Position numbers and translations under genes: made by a program. The notes below the pieces were generated by a model, which did no database searches, was not told the origin of the DNA, and saw nothing but the letters and a program-made list of their open reading frames with translations. Of a stretch of 64,000 bases of DNA, positions 14,518 to 23,253 are shown piece by piece (positions within the stretch are counted from its first letter, which is position 1; every line of letters begins with the position of its first letter). This DNA comes from a virus, in IMG/VR virus record IMGVR_UViG_3300003323_000790, positions 16,993-80,992 of that record. One strand, given 5' to 3'.

Positions 14518-15050
14518 GCCAATTTTCAGCAGACATCAAAGCTTTCAACGAAATGTACGGCATGCCGGTCAACCAGTTGCCGACGCTGATCAGCGCGCAG
14601 CGCCTGCGCGACTTCAAGTCGATCCTGGGCAAAGAGCTGGACGAGATTGACGAGATTATTGAAGATCTCGCAATCTACGAGATTGCGTCGGCCGGTGAAG
14701 CTGAGCGTCTGGCCATCCTGACCAAACTGGCCGACCTGCTGGGCGACCTCCAAGTCTACTGCGCCAGCGAAATGGCCAAGTGGGGCCTGCCGCGGGACAT
14801 GGTGCTGGCGGTCATCATGCAGTCGAACTTCAGCAAGATGGGTGCCGACGGCAAGCCGATCTACGACGGCGAGGGCAAGTTGCAGAAGGGGCCGAACTAC
14901 TGGAAGCCCGAACCGAAGATCCACCTGGCGCTGCAGATGGTCAGCCTGCGGTCCTTGGCTTTGGCCAAGGCGGAAGAAGCCGCCGCGCTGGGCGCTGCGG
15001 CTGAGAAGATGTACGAAGACATCTTCCCGTCCGCTTCGACGGAAGCCTGA
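14514..15050 (+). CDS. MazG-like all-alpha NTP pyrophosphohydrolase
   Basis: 178 aa, all helical. It carries the phage HisE/MazG-like signature: a Glu-rich helix (GKELDEIDEIIEDL), KLADLLGDLQVYC with acidic metal ligands, then PIYDGEGKLQKGPNY and PEPKI. This family hydrolyses nucleoside triphosphates to monophosphate and pyrophosphate, shaping nucleotide pools. It is coupled to the exonuclease gene by an ATGA overlap. Confidence 0.75.
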   Translation: MSQFSADIKAFNEMYGMPVNQLPTLISAQRLRDFKSILGKELDEIDEIIEDLAIYEIASAGEAERLAILTKLADLLGDLQVYCASEMAKWGLPRDMVLAVIMQSNFSKMGADGKPIYDGEGKLQKGPNYWKPEPKIHLALQMVSLRSLALAKAEEAAALGAAAEKMYEDIFPSASTEA

Positions 15051-15051
15051 T

Positions 15052-16074
15052 ATGCGGCAAGGTCTCTCCACTGCCGTGCAGAGCCTTGTCCGCCTGGTCG
15101 GCGTCGCTTTTCAGCGCGCCGACCTGCCGGGCGATGCACTTCAAACGCCGATCGTGTACCGCGACCTGCCGTGGCAGTGCCCGCCGCTGGTCACCGACAT
15201 GATGTTCGAGCGCATGCCGTTGCAGACCTTCCTCGACTTCCCGATCCGCGCCGCCTCGGCCGAGGCATTGTACAGCTGGTGGGCGCGTACACTGGAAACG
15301 ATGTACTACAGCCCGTCGCGTTTGGTCGACCGTGGCGCGCTGGTTGGCTCAGGCAGCGTCTTTGTCGGCAGCCGGCTCGGCGCCCGCGCACTGCGCTTCT
15401 CGATCCCGGCCAACTGCCCGGAGCCGCTGGATCGCATGTCGGGCATCGTCTTCTCGCTCGAGGCGGCGCACGCTGCGCACCTTGCGCTCCCCGGCGCCGT
15501 GCTGATCAAGAGCGACGACAGCTATTACGTGGAAGTCGGCGGTTTGGTGATTGGCGTGCGCGAGGGTCGTCCGGCGGCCGGCCCGGACTGGGAAGTGACG
15601 GCTGAGGGCTTCGTGCCGGAACTGCTCACCATGCCGCGCGGCGAGCGCATGCACGAATGCCACTTCGACTCGCTGGCCAAGGCCCGCTCGCTGCTGCACG
15701 AGCACCCGAGCCGCTTCCCGGAGTTCGCCACCTTGGATACGGTCCTGCAGGCATTGCGCTACATGACTTGGGGCTCGATCGCACCGAACGTCCTGCAGCA
15801 GATGACGATCGCCCGGCAGATGCGCCCGCGCGCCGAAGAGCACATCCGCAAGCTGCAGCGCTCGCTGGAGCTGCTGGACGACCCAGCCGTGTCGGACCGG
15901 GCCAAGCTGGTCCAGATGCACGGCACCTTGGTGCCCGACATCATCTCGCCGACGGCGTTCCGGAACATCTTCCACCACGGCCCGCCCTTCCCTTACGTCG
16001 CGCGGCCGGAGAAAATGCTGCGGATTAAACAAGAGCTCGAAGAGCGAATTTCAAAACTAGAAAGGGGCAAATAA
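15052..16074 (+). CDS. Hypothetical protein
   Basis: 340 aa from the ATG 2 bases after the previous stop. The N-terminus is hydrophobic/amphipathic, the middle alpha/beta, and the last ~110 residues helical and charged (RIKQELEERISKLERGK at the very end). No motif or family recognised. It lies in the nucleotide-metabolism part of the operon and its stop overlaps the next ATG. Confidence 0.6.
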   Translation: MRQGLSTAVQSLVRLVGVAFQRADLPGDALQTPIVYRDLPWQCPPLVTDMMFERMPLQTFLDFPIRAASAEALYSWWARTLETMYYSPSRLVDRGALVGSGSVFVGSRLGARALRFSIPANCPEPLDRMSGIVFSLEAAHAAHLALPGAVLIKSDDSYYVEVGGLVIGVREGRPAAGPDWEVTAEGFVPELLTMPRGERMHECHFDSLAKARSLLHEHPSRFPEFATLDTVLQALRYMTWGSIAPNVLQQMTIARQMRPRAEEHIRKLQRSLELLDDPAVSDRAKLVQMHGTLVPDIISPTAFRNIFHHGPPFPYVARPEKMLRIKQELEERISKLERGK

Positions 16075-16295
16075 TGCAAACACGTAAGCAGTCTGCAGTC
16101 GAGGTGGGCATCTCGACGCTGCTGGCGTTTTTGATCAGTGCCGCGTTGCAGCAGTGGGTAGTTACTCCACTGTTCAACCTGGACACGACACATGCGCAGA
16201 ATCTCTTGATCACGGTGTTCTTCACCGTCGTTTCCCTCGTGCGGTCGTATGTCTTCCGCCGAGCATTTAATTACCTGCATAGGAGCAAAGCATGA
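16074..16295 (+). CDS. DUF7220-like small membrane protein
   Basis: 73 aa with two predicted membrane helices (~13-32 and ~44-60). The pattern MQTRKQSAVEV ... NLLITVFFTVVSLVRSYVFRRAFN matches the DUF7220 family as I recall it, found in phages and plasmids of Proteobacteria. Inner-membrane location is expected; function is not known to me. Overlaps both neighbours by one to four bases. Confidence 0.75.
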   Translation: MQTRKQSAVEVGISTLLAFLISAALQQWVVTPLFNLDTTHAQNLLITVFFTVVSLVRSYVFRRAFNYLHRSKA

Positions 16296-16636
16296 CCGAA
16301 AAAGACCCAAATGGCGTCTCGCCAAATCAACCCGGCGCCAAGCTCGACGCTGGCAAGTCCCCCGTGCGTCGTGGCCTGCTGGAGTATTTCCCGCGTGCCT
16401 GCATGGCAGTAGCCGACGTGTCGGCGGCCGGCGCCAACAAATACACCTGGGGCGGTTGGCAGACGGTGCCGGGCGGCGTCGATCGTTACGGCGACGCAGA
16501 AGCGCGGCATATTTGCAAGGCTGCCATTGAGGGCGACGTCGACAAAGATTTCGGCCTGCTGCATGCGGCGCACGAGGCCTGGAATGCGATGGCACGCCTG
16601 GAGCTGATCCTGCGCGAGAAAGAGGCCGCCAAGTGA
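16292..16636 (+). CDS. DUF5664-type dATP/dGTP diphosphohydrolase-like protein
   Basis: 114 aa. Conserved pattern GAKLDAGKSPVRRGLLEYFP, then GANKYTWGGW, DRYGDAEARHI and the helix LLHAAHEAWNAMARLEL, which I recognise from the DUF5664 family (N-terminal domain of predicted phage dATP/dGTP diphosphohydrolases). With the MazG-like enzyme upstream it suggests active control of deoxynucleotide pools. The assignment rests on motif resemblance only. Confidence 0.75.
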   Translation: MTEKDPNGVSPNQPGAKLDAGKSPVRRGLLEYFPRACMAVADVSAAGANKYTWGGWQTVPGGVDRYGDAEARHICKAAIEGDVDKDFGLLHAAHEAWNAMARLELILREKEAAK

Positions 16637-16887
16637 GCGAGAAATTCTCCGACCCGATCGACGCGGCCGCCGCGTCAGCACAACACTCCAACGACGTGGC
16701 CGAGCAGCAGCGGCAGATCGCCGAGCGGCGCCGCCTGCTCGAATACCAGCGCCACCTGGATGACGGCGACATCGACGGCGTACACTGCATGGACTGCGAC
16801 ATCGAGCTGCCGACGCTGCGCCAGCAGGAAAAGCGCCTGCGCTGCACAGCGTGCCAAACCACACACGAGAAGAAAGGTAAGCGATGA
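16633..16887 (+). CDS. TraR/DksA-type zinc-finger protein
   Basis: 84 aa from a GTG that overlaps the previous stop. Helical N-terminus (~20-50), then CMDCDIELP ... RCTACQTTH: two C-x2-C pairs as in TraR/DksA proteins. Such phage proteins bind RNA polymerase through the secondary channel and alter promoter response without ppGpp. It overlaps the polymerase start by 4 bases. Confidence 0.75.
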   Translation: MSEKFSDPIDAAAASAQHSNDVAEQQRQIAERRRLLEYQRHLDDGDIDGVHCMDCDIELPTLRQQEKRLRCTACQTTHEKKGKR

Positions 16888-19800
16888 AACGACAGCTGCT
16901 AGGCGTAGATGGAGCGTCCTTTCTCTGGCGCGGCCTGCGCAAGGGCAAGGACACCGAGAACGGCTACAACGTCCACCGCGACGGCAAGGACATCTGGATC
17001 AACAGCGCCATCTACGGCTTCGAGAACGCCCTGAACTACCTGCACACCGTGCTGAAAGAATTCAAAATCTCGCCGATCAATCTGATCCTGGTGACCGAGG
17101 GCAAGCAGAGCAAGTCGCGCCGCCAGCTGATCAGCCTCAAGTACAAGGCCTCGTCCGACAAGGCTGAGGAAGAGTACGTCGAGTTCCACAAGGCGCGCGA
17201 CCTGCTGGTGCGCTTCGTGCTGGACCTTGGCGGCCAGGTGCTGACGCAGCCGTTTGCTGAGGGCGACGACACCTTGGGCTGGCTGGCCGAAAACACGGAA
17301 GTCGATCTGGCGATCGCCACCTACGACAACGATATCTCGGTGCTCAACGGCGTCAACGAGTATGGCGCCAGCGTGCAGGTCTGGAATGATGGTGTCATCG
17401 GCGGCAACAAGTATGGCACCTTTCCGCACAAGCTGATCACGTTGTACAAGGGGTTGGTGGGCGACCCGAGCGATAAGATTCCCGGCGCCTACAAGTTTGG
17501 TGAGGCTGCCTTCCTGGAGGTGGCGAACGCCTACGGCATCGATGGTCTGTGGGAGCTGGACTCGATGTGCCGCGCGCAGGACCTGTCGCCCCTGGCCGCC
17601 CTGGCCGAAGATCCGAAAAACAAGAAGCTCAAGCTGATCTATGAGCAGGCACCCAACGTGATCGACTCGTACAACATGGCGCGCATCCGTCCGGACTGGG
17701 TCGACACGCTGGACGATCCGTTGGAGTGGCAGGCCGGCATGGTGCGCCCGCTGCGCGCCGACGACGACCCGCGCTTCAAGCACTGGTATGGCCGTCAGCG
17801 ACTGGTGACCGGCGACATTTTCGACCAGGTGGTCGAGTGGGCCAAGCCGCTGATCCTCAAGTCGCCTGAAGTGGCGCTGGATATCGAGACCTCGTCCTGC
17901 GACGAGTCCGATGACTGGCTGGCCGCGCAGTCGAAATCGGGCGACGCTGACGAAGGTGGCATCGACGTGCTGGCGCACCGCCTGACCGGCTTGTCCATCA
18001 CGTTCGGCGACAACAACCAGCAGAGCCTGTACTTCAGCGTTGACCACGCCCGCACGCGCAACTGCGACAGTGAGAAGCTGCGCCAATTCATCGCGTGGAT
18101 CACGGCGCAAGGCAAGGATCTGATCATCCACAACATGAACTTCGAGCTGGTGGTGCTGTTCCAGGAATGGGGTCAGCGCCAGCTGGACAACGACTTCCAC
18201 GGCTTCTTGCCGAACGTGCTGGACACGCAGCTCTCCTGCGCCTACGTCGACGAGAACAGCCCGCGCGGCCTGAAGTTCCGCAGCGAGACGGTGCTCAAGT
18301 ACCAACAGCAGACCTACAAGGAGACGACCGAGCTGTCGGGCTTTGAAGGCACGCTGCCACCGGGTGGGCGCGAGATCATGGTGACCGAGCCGACTTACCT
18401 GACCGAGCATGTCGGCACCGGAAAGTTCGAGCCGATCTTCGACGAAGTAACAGGCGAAATCATCGGCGCCGGGCCTGAGATCACCAAAGAGGTCTTCGTA
18501 CTGGACGAGGCCGGCGAGAAGATCGTCAAGACGCCGCCGGTGCACACGCGCCGCTACCGCATGAACGAGCTGACCGGCAAGCACGTCACGTCCTACGGCT
18601 GCGACGACACCATCTGCACGATGGCCCTGCACAACTACAACCGCCTGCGCTGCGAGCTGGAGCACCAGTGGCAGGTGTACAAGGACGTGGAGATCGCGGC
18701 CGGCTACCTGCACGCCAAGAACTTCCTGGACGGGATCAAGGTGTCCCTGGGAAAGCTGCGGGAGCTGTCGAAAGAGGATGACGCAATCCACGACAGCTCC
18801 TGGGCCACCTTGCGCCAGTATTTGATCGACAGCGGCTGGGACGGCACCAACCCTCCGGTGTACCGGGCGCCGCTGGAGCCGGCGGACATCAAGGAAGCGT
18901 ACCAGATCGTGACCGGCCGCAAGCTCATCACGCAGGTGCGCACGCCGTCGAAGTTCATTCCGCTGCTGGAAGACGACGGCTGCCCAGACCCGCGCTTCAT
19001 GAGCCACCTGAAGCTGGCAATCGAAGGCGGCGACGCCGAGGTGGCCGCCTTCACGCGCTACGTGCAGTCACACTTCAAAGGCGAGCCGAGCTTCAACAAC
19101 GGCTCGTTCGTGCAGAAACAGCGGCTGTTCTACGAAGTGATGGGCCTGCCGATTCGCGTGCGCAACGCGCCGACCGAAGAGATGCGTAAAAAGGGCATCC
19201 GCGACGGCGGCCCGAAGACCGACTCGCTGGCGATCGCCTACGGCTTGCAGGACTGCGCGCCGGAGCTTAAGCCAGTGCTGAAGGCGATCCTGCTGATGGG
19301 CATGGTGGAAACGCGGCGCAAGCTGTTCTACAAGCCGTACCCATACTTCGTGCACTGGAAGACCGGCAAGATTCACCCGTCACACCGCCAGTCGTCCACC
19401 AACACGCGGCGCGCGTCGGTGAGCAAGCCGAACTTCCAGCAGATGAGCAAGCACCCTAAGGTGCCCGGTTACGACCCTCGCATCCGCGAGGTCGTGGTGC
19501 CGCACCGCGCCGACGCTGTCGTGGTGTCGATCGACTTCAAGGCGCAGGAGCTGCGCATCATCGCCGAGTGGTCGCAGGACCCGGTCATGCTGTCGATGTA
19601 CATCGGCGACGACAAGAAGGACCAGCACCACTTGACCGCCCTTGCAATCGCGCAGAAGAAGCAGCCCGACTACGGCTGGAGTTACGAGAAGCTTGCGAAT
19701 GTCCTTGAACACAAGTCGCACGTCGACTATGCTTGGACTAAGGAAACTCGCAATCTTGCCAAAAAGCTAAATTTCACCGCTGAATATTTGGCAAGAGCAC

Positions 19801-20393
19801 CGAAAGTCGCAATAACCTTAATGATTACCAAGGAAGAGGCCCAAGAATATTTGGACGCTCGGGAGGGTCTTTATGTTGTTGCCTCGGCCTGGAAGACGCA
19901 GGTGATCAAGGAAGCCAAGATCACTGGCAAGGTTCGTTCGCTGCTGGGCTCGGTGCGCCACCTTGGCCCGGCCTTCACCTCGCCCGACAAGTTCCGCGTG
20001 GCTAAGGCCGAGCGCCAGGCCGTGAACTTCAAGGTTCAAGGCTCGGCCGGTGAGCAGACCAAGCTGGCCGAGGGTCGGATGTGGAAGGACAATCTGTTCT
20101 TCGACTTCGACGCCGTGTGTTACGGCCCGGTGCACGACGAGGTGGTTTCCTCGACGCGCATCCCGGACCTGTACGAGTTCATCCCTCGCATGCACGCCGC
20201 CATTGTGGCGAACTACGCCAACATGGGCGTGCCGATCGAGGGCTCGATCAGCTTTGGGTTGTCATTTGGCCATCAAATTGAAATAGGTGAGCAGCCGACC
20301 GTCGAAGCCATCAACCACGGCTTATCGTTCCTGTGGGACGAAGAGTTTTACCGCAAGAGTTCGTATGTGTACCCGAAGTTAGCTATAATGTGA
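16884..20393 (+). CDS. Pol I-type DNA polymerase with 5'-nuclease and proofreading domains
   Basis: 1169 aa with three domains. Residues ~1-310: FEN-like 5' nuclease (GVDGASFLWR, EGDDTLG, TYDNDIS). Residues ~330-590: 3'-5' exonuclease (ALDIETSS, IIHNMNFE, YGCDDT). Residues ~690-1169: family A polymerase (motif A DFKAQELRIIA; motif B RNLAKKLNFTAEY; motif C GPVHDEVV). Motif A keeps D and E, but the usual SQI is KAQ. Bases ~19690-19870, which hold motif B, use AT-rich codons unlike the rest. This is the phage replicase. Confidence 0.92.
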   Translation: MKRQLLGVDGASFLWRGLRKGKDTENGYNVHRDGKDIWINSAIYGFENALNYLHTVLKEFKISPINLILVTEGKQSKSRRQLISLKYKASSDKAEEEYVEFHKARDLLVRFVLDLGGQVLTQPFAEGDDTLGWLAENTEVDLAIATYDNDISVLNGVNEYGASVQVWNDGVIGGNKYGTFPHKLITLYKGLVGDPSDKIPGAYKFGEAAFLEVANAYGIDGLWELDSMCRAQDLSPLAALAEDPKNKKLKLIYEQAPNVIDSYNMARIRPDWVDTLDDPLEWQAGMVRPLRADDDPRFKHWYGRQRLVTGDIFDQVVEWAKPLILKSPEVALDIETSSCDESDDWLAAQSKSGDADEGGIDVLAHRLTGLSITFGDNNQQSLYFSVDHARTRNCDSEKLRQFIAWITAQGKDLIIHNMNFELVVLFQEWGQRQLDNDFHGFLPNVLDTQLSCAYVDENSPRGLKFRSETVLKYQQQTYKETTELSGFEGTLPPGGREIMVTEPTYLTEHVGTGKFEPIFDEVTGEIIGAGPEITKEVFVLDEAGEKIVKTPPVHTRRYRMNELTGKHVTSYGCDDTICTMALHNYNRLRCELEHQWQVYKDVEIAAGYLHAKNFLDGIKVSLGKLRELSKEDDAIHDSSWATLRQYLIDSGWDGTNPPVYRAPLEPADIKEAYQIVTGRKLITQVRTPSKFIPLLEDDGCPDPRFMSHLKLAIEGGDAEVAAFTRYVQSHFKGEPSFNNGSFVQKQRLFYEVMGLPIRVRNAPTEEMRKKGIRDGGPKTDSLAIAYGLQDCAPELKPVLKAILLMGMVETRRKLFYKPYPYFVHWKTGKIHPSHRQSSTNTRRASVSKPNFQQMSKHPKVPGYDPRIREVVVPHRADAVVVSIDFKAQELRIIAEWSQDPVMLSMYIGDDKKDQHHLTALAIAQKKQPDYGWSYEKLANVLEHKSHVDYAWTKETRNLAKKLNFTAEYLARAPKVAITLMITKEEAQEYLDAREGLYVVASAWKTQVIKEAKITGKVRSLLGSVRHLGPAFTSPDKFRVAKAERQAVNFKVQGSAGEQTKLAEGRMWKDNLFFDFDAVCYGPVHDEVVSSTRIPDLYEFIPRMHAAIVANYANMGVPIEGSISFGLSFGHQIEIGEQPTVEAINHGLSFLWDEEFYRKSSYVYPKLAIM
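20360..20389 (+). promoter_or_regulatory. Possible promoter for the HNH gene at 20416
   Basis: A perfect TATAAT at 20384-20389 lies inside the last codons of the polymerase gene; the best -35 is TTCGTA 18 bases upstream, which is weak. It would give the HNH gene its own transcript. Confidence 0.4.
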
Positions 20394-20415
20394 GGTAACT
20401 ACCTTCGGAGGCTTT

Positions 20416-21096
20416 ATGCGTAATTTAGAAATCCCGGTCGGGGCGGTATTCGGGAGATTGACGGTAATCGGCCCTGCGATCTCCACTGCACATCACAGGC
20501 GCATACCAGTAGTGTGCGCCTGTGGCGAATTGCTGGCGCCAGCAGCGACAGGGCTCAGAAGAGGCAACAATCGGTCGTGCGGATGCTTGAAGTTAGAGAA
20601 ATCCATAGCCAGAATTTTGCTGGCCAGGAAGCCTAAAAAGTACCCTGCAGGCTCTGAAAGGAGTGTCGGAGTGTGGAAGCAAATGCTGGACAGGTGCAGC
20701 AACCCGCAGAATAAATTTTGGCACCGCTATGGAGGTCGCGGCATTGCAGTAAGCGAAAGTTGGCTGAACTTTGACAGCTTCTACGCGGACATGGGGACAG
20801 CACCAAAAGGCTATCATCTCGACCGAATTGACAACGACGGCCCGTACTGCAAAGAGAACTGTAAGTGGGTGACCGTAGCTGACTCCCTCAAAAACCGGAG
20901 CCTCACACTCTGGGTAACCTACCAAGGAGAAAAGCTTTCTTTGAAAGAGCTGTCAGTGCGACTGGGTATTCCTTATGACCCGATCTACCGACGATACGCG
21001 AGTATGCGAGGCAATATAGACATGGAAAAATTAACAAAGCCACTGGCGAAAAGGAGAAAGAAAGATGCCCAAGTTGCAACTGACAAGTGCGATTAA
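20416..21096 (+). CDS. HNH homing endonuclease (zinc ribbon + HNH), copy 1
   Basis: 226 aa. An N-terminal domain (FGRLTVIGPA, CACGE, SCGCL) supplies four Cys for a zinc ribbon. Then WKQMLDRCSNPQNKFWHRYG and YHLDRIDNDGPYCKENCKW give the HNH-type core, followed by a helix-turn-helix-like tail (LSLKELSVRLGIPYDPIYRR). It sits between polymerase and ligase genes and overlaps the ligase start by 32 bases. AT-richer codon use than its neighbours marks it as an insertion. Same architecture as the genes at 22149 and 24767. Confidence 0.88.
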   Translation: MRNLEIPVGAVFGRLTVIGPAISTAHHRRIPVVCACGELLAPAATGLRRGNNRSCGCLKLEKSIARILLARKPKKYPAGSERSVGVWKQMLDRCSNPQNKFWHRYGGRGIAVSESWLNFDSFYADMGTAPKGYHLDRIDNDGPYCKENCKWVTVADSLKNRSLTLWVTYQGEKLSLKELSVRLGIPYDPIYRRYASMRGNIDMEKLTKPLAKRRKKDAQVATDKCD

Positions 21097-22114
21097 AGAC
21101 TCGTGGAGCCCTGAAAAGCTCGAATTCCCCTGCATGTCGTTCAGGAAAATCGATGGCGTGCGCGCCGGCCACCTGCACGGCTTCCTGCACGGCCGCAGCC
21201 TTGACCCCTTCAAGAACACGGCGCTGAACGCCAAATTCGCCGACAAGATCTACACCGGCTTCGACGGCGAGCTGACCATCGGCGGCGCGCTGACCGACAA
21301 GGCGCTGAAGGCGATGATCGCCGGCGGCCGCATCGTCACCGACGAGCCTGACAGTTCCTTGTGCAGCTTGACCACCGGCTTGACCAATCGCTCGAAGTTG
21401 AAGCCCGGCGAGCTGGCGCTGCCGGACAACGCCGTGTGGAACCTGTTCGACTACTTGCACGACGACGTGATCGATCTCGAATACCTGCAGCGCTACGAAG
21501 CGCTGGAGCGCTACCTCGACAAGCATGCGCCGCCGCACGTGCGTCTGCTGCCGTTCAAGTGGATTCGCACACCAGAAGAAGCAGCGGCCTGGGTCGAAGA
21601 GTGCCTTGAGCTGACGTTCGAAGGCGCCATCTTCCGCAATCCTCGGGCAAAGCACAAGTCGGGCCGCGCCACGGCGAAGCTGGGTGACTTCTGGCGCTAC
21701 AAGCCCAAGTCGGACAAGGACGGCGTGATCGTCGGCTACGAGGCGGCCTTGGCCAACAACAACGAAGCCACCATCAACAGCCGCGGCCATACCGAGCGCT
21801 CGTCGCACAAGGAGAACAAGGTGGCCAAGGACGAGATCGGAAAATTTTCAGTGTACGACCTGGAGTCTGACCGGGTCATCCTTGTCGGGCCGGGCACCAT
21901 GTCGCTCCAGGATCGTCGAAATTACTGGGCAGATCCGGCAGCATTACTGGGGCACCCGATGAAATATAACAGCCTGGATACGGGAGTCAAAGATAAGCCG
22001 CGGCAGGCGTTTTTCCATAGTCTGCGTAGCTGGGAAGACATGGATAAGCTGTCTGAGTATCAGAAAACCCGAGTAGCTGAGATGATAAAGGCATTTATTG
22101 ACTCCAGCGTCTGA
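21065..22114 (+). CDS. ATP-dependent DNA ligase
   Basis: 349 aa with GGAG upstream of the ATG. Nucleotidyltransferase motifs: I = KIDGVR (residues 28-33, Lys28 adenylated), III = FDGEL (66-70), IV = FEGAIFR (~192), V = WRYKPK (~218). The C-terminal ~110 residues form the expected OB-fold. It joins nicks in replicating or recombining phage DNA. The last ~270 bases, next to the inserted HNH gene, are AT-richer than the rest. Confidence 0.92.
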   Translation: MPKLQLTSAIKDSWSPEKLEFPCMSFRKIDGVRAGHLHGFLHGRSLDPFKNTALNAKFADKIYTGFDGELTIGGALTDKALKAMIAGGRIVTDEPDSSLCSLTTGLTNRSKLKPGELALPDNAVWNLFDYLHDDVIDLEYLQRYEALERYLDKHAPPHVRLLPFKWIRTPEEAAAWVEECLELTFEGAIFRNPRAKHKSGRATAKLGDFWRYKPKSDKDGVIVGYEAALANNNEATINSRGHTERSSHKENKVAKDEIGKFSVYDLESDRVILVGPGTMSLQDRRNYWADPAALLGHPMKYNSLDTGVKDKPRQAFFHSLRSWEDMDKLSEYQKTRVAEMIKAFIDSSV

Positions 22115-22126
22115 TTACACTAGAGT
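22098..22126 (+). promoter_or_regulatory. Promoter for HNH gene copy 2
   Basis: TTGACT, 17 bases, TAGAGT, overlapping the end of the ligase gene and 23 bases before the ATG at 22149. A palindrome (ATTACACT AG AGTGTAAT, 22114-22131) covers the -10. Confidence 0.65.
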
Positions 22127-22148
22127 GTAATTTTCATTGGAGGGACAT

Positions 22149-22814
22149 ATGCCGACAAAGCTAAACTTGCTGGGTCAGCGATTCGGTCGTTTGGTAGTCC
22201 TGCGCCAGACTGCGGATCGAGGTAAAGGTACTGTGTGGGAGTGCCAGTGCGATTGCGGCCTGACGCTGACCGTTAAGGCTGGCCCTCTGCGCACCGGGCA
22301 CACGAAATCTTGCGGTTGTTTGGTTCGAGAAAGGGTCCGTACGCTGCACACATTTCATAAAAACGTGGTAATCCACGGCGGCGCGCGGAAGGGAAATGAT
22401 GGTAGCTATAGGATCTGGCGGCTGATGTTTTTACGCTGCGAAAATCCTGATAACATCTCCTACCCCCTGTATGGTGCCCGAGGCATCTCTGTCTGTGAGC
22501 GGTGGAGGAGTTTTCCCGCGTTTAGGGAGGACATGGGGCCACGACCTCCAGGGCTTACCCTGGAGCGTGTGGACAATGAAGGCGACTACACACCTGAAAA
22601 TTGTGTGTGGGCCACGCTGTCACAGCAAGCTAGGAATAAGCGCAATACTGTGCTTATGACTTATTTGGGGCGCACGCAAAGTTTGCGAGACTGGGCGGAT
22701 GAGTTGGAGGTTTCGTTTAATAGCCTTTACTACAATTTCCGGAAACGGGGGGCTTCCCCAGAAGCAGCGGTGGCGAAGGCCGTAGCGTACGCCGAAACGA
22801 GAGCTACGAAATGA
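22149..22814 (+). CDS. HNH homing endonuclease (zinc ribbon + HNH), copy 2
   Basis: 221 aa from the ATG with GGAGG upstream. Zinc ribbon (FGRLVVLRQ, CQCDCG, SCGCL) at ~10-60; HNH-type core WRLMFLRCENPDNISYPLYG and LTLERVDNEGDYTPENCVW at ~90-160; C-terminal DNA-binding tail (LRDWADELEVSFNSLYYNF). It is inserted between the ligase gene and the small genes before thyX, with its own promoter. The stop overlaps the next ATG by 4 bases. Confidence 0.88.
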   Translation: MPTKLNLLGQRFGRLVVLRQTADRGKGTVWECQCDCGLTLTVKAGPLRTGHTKSCGCLVRERVRTLHTFHKNVVIHGGARKGNDGSYRIWRLMFLRCENPDNISYPLYGARGISVCERWRSFPAFREDMGPRPPGLTLERVDNEGDYTPENCVWATLSQQARNKRNTVLMTYLGRTQSLRDWADELEVSFNSLYYNFRKRGASPEAAVAKAVAYAETRATK

Positions 22815-23026
22815 ATGATGCACTGAAGAGAACGCCTGAAGAGATCTGCCGCAGCAAGAAGGTGTACCGATCGAAGTCTGTCGCGCGCGAGTTTGGGCGC
22901 GCAGCGCTGCAGTACCGGGATACGCCGCTCTGGGTGTACCAATGTGCCGTCTGTAATCGGTGGCACCTAACCTCACAGCCGCAGCCTGCACCCAGCTCGG
23001 CTGTGACCTACGAAAGGAAGAAGTGA
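22811..23026 (+). CDS. Hypothetical Cys-containing small protein
   Basis: 71 aa. The N-terminus is basic (RSKKVYRSKSVAREFGR). A YQCAVCNRWHLT element near residue 45 looks like a short zinc knuckle of a kind seen in many small phage proteins. Function unknown. Coupled to both neighbours by overlapping start and stop codons. Confidence 0.62.
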   Translation: MNDALKRTPEEICRSKKVYRSKSVAREFGRAALQYRDTPLWVYQCAVCNRWHLTSQPQPAPSSAVTYERKK

Positions 23027-23253
23027 TGCACATCGAAAAGCCCATACCCGAGCCGGAAGTGGTCGTCCTGACGGTGTCGGAAATTCAGGAAGCCGTGCGC
23101 GACTTGGTCCGGATACAAACCGGCCGAGAGATCGCTTATATGGCGGCCTGCGATATCCAGCCCTACCAAACAATCGGTGTTCGGCAGGTCAACTACACCG
23201 GCGCCGTGCGCTTTGCACTCAAACCTAAAGCTGAAGGAGCAGTAAATGAATGA
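23026..23253 (+). CDS. Hypothetical protein
   Basis: 75 aa from the ATG that overlaps the upstream TGA by one base. Alpha/beta pattern (VVVLTVSEIQEAVRDLV, then VRQVNYTGAVRFAL). No family recognised. It overlaps the thyX start by 8 bases, so it may be translationally coupled to it. Confidence 0.6.
   Translation: MHIEKPIPEPEVVVLTVSEIQEAVRDLVRIQTGREIAYMAACDIQPYQTIGVRQVNYTGAVRFALKPKAEGAVNE

Noticed and set aside
16899-19007. 702-aa ORF on the minus strand
   Set aside because: Antisense shadow of the polymerase gene, caused by GC-rich third positions; the polymerase motifs on the plus strand are unambiguous.
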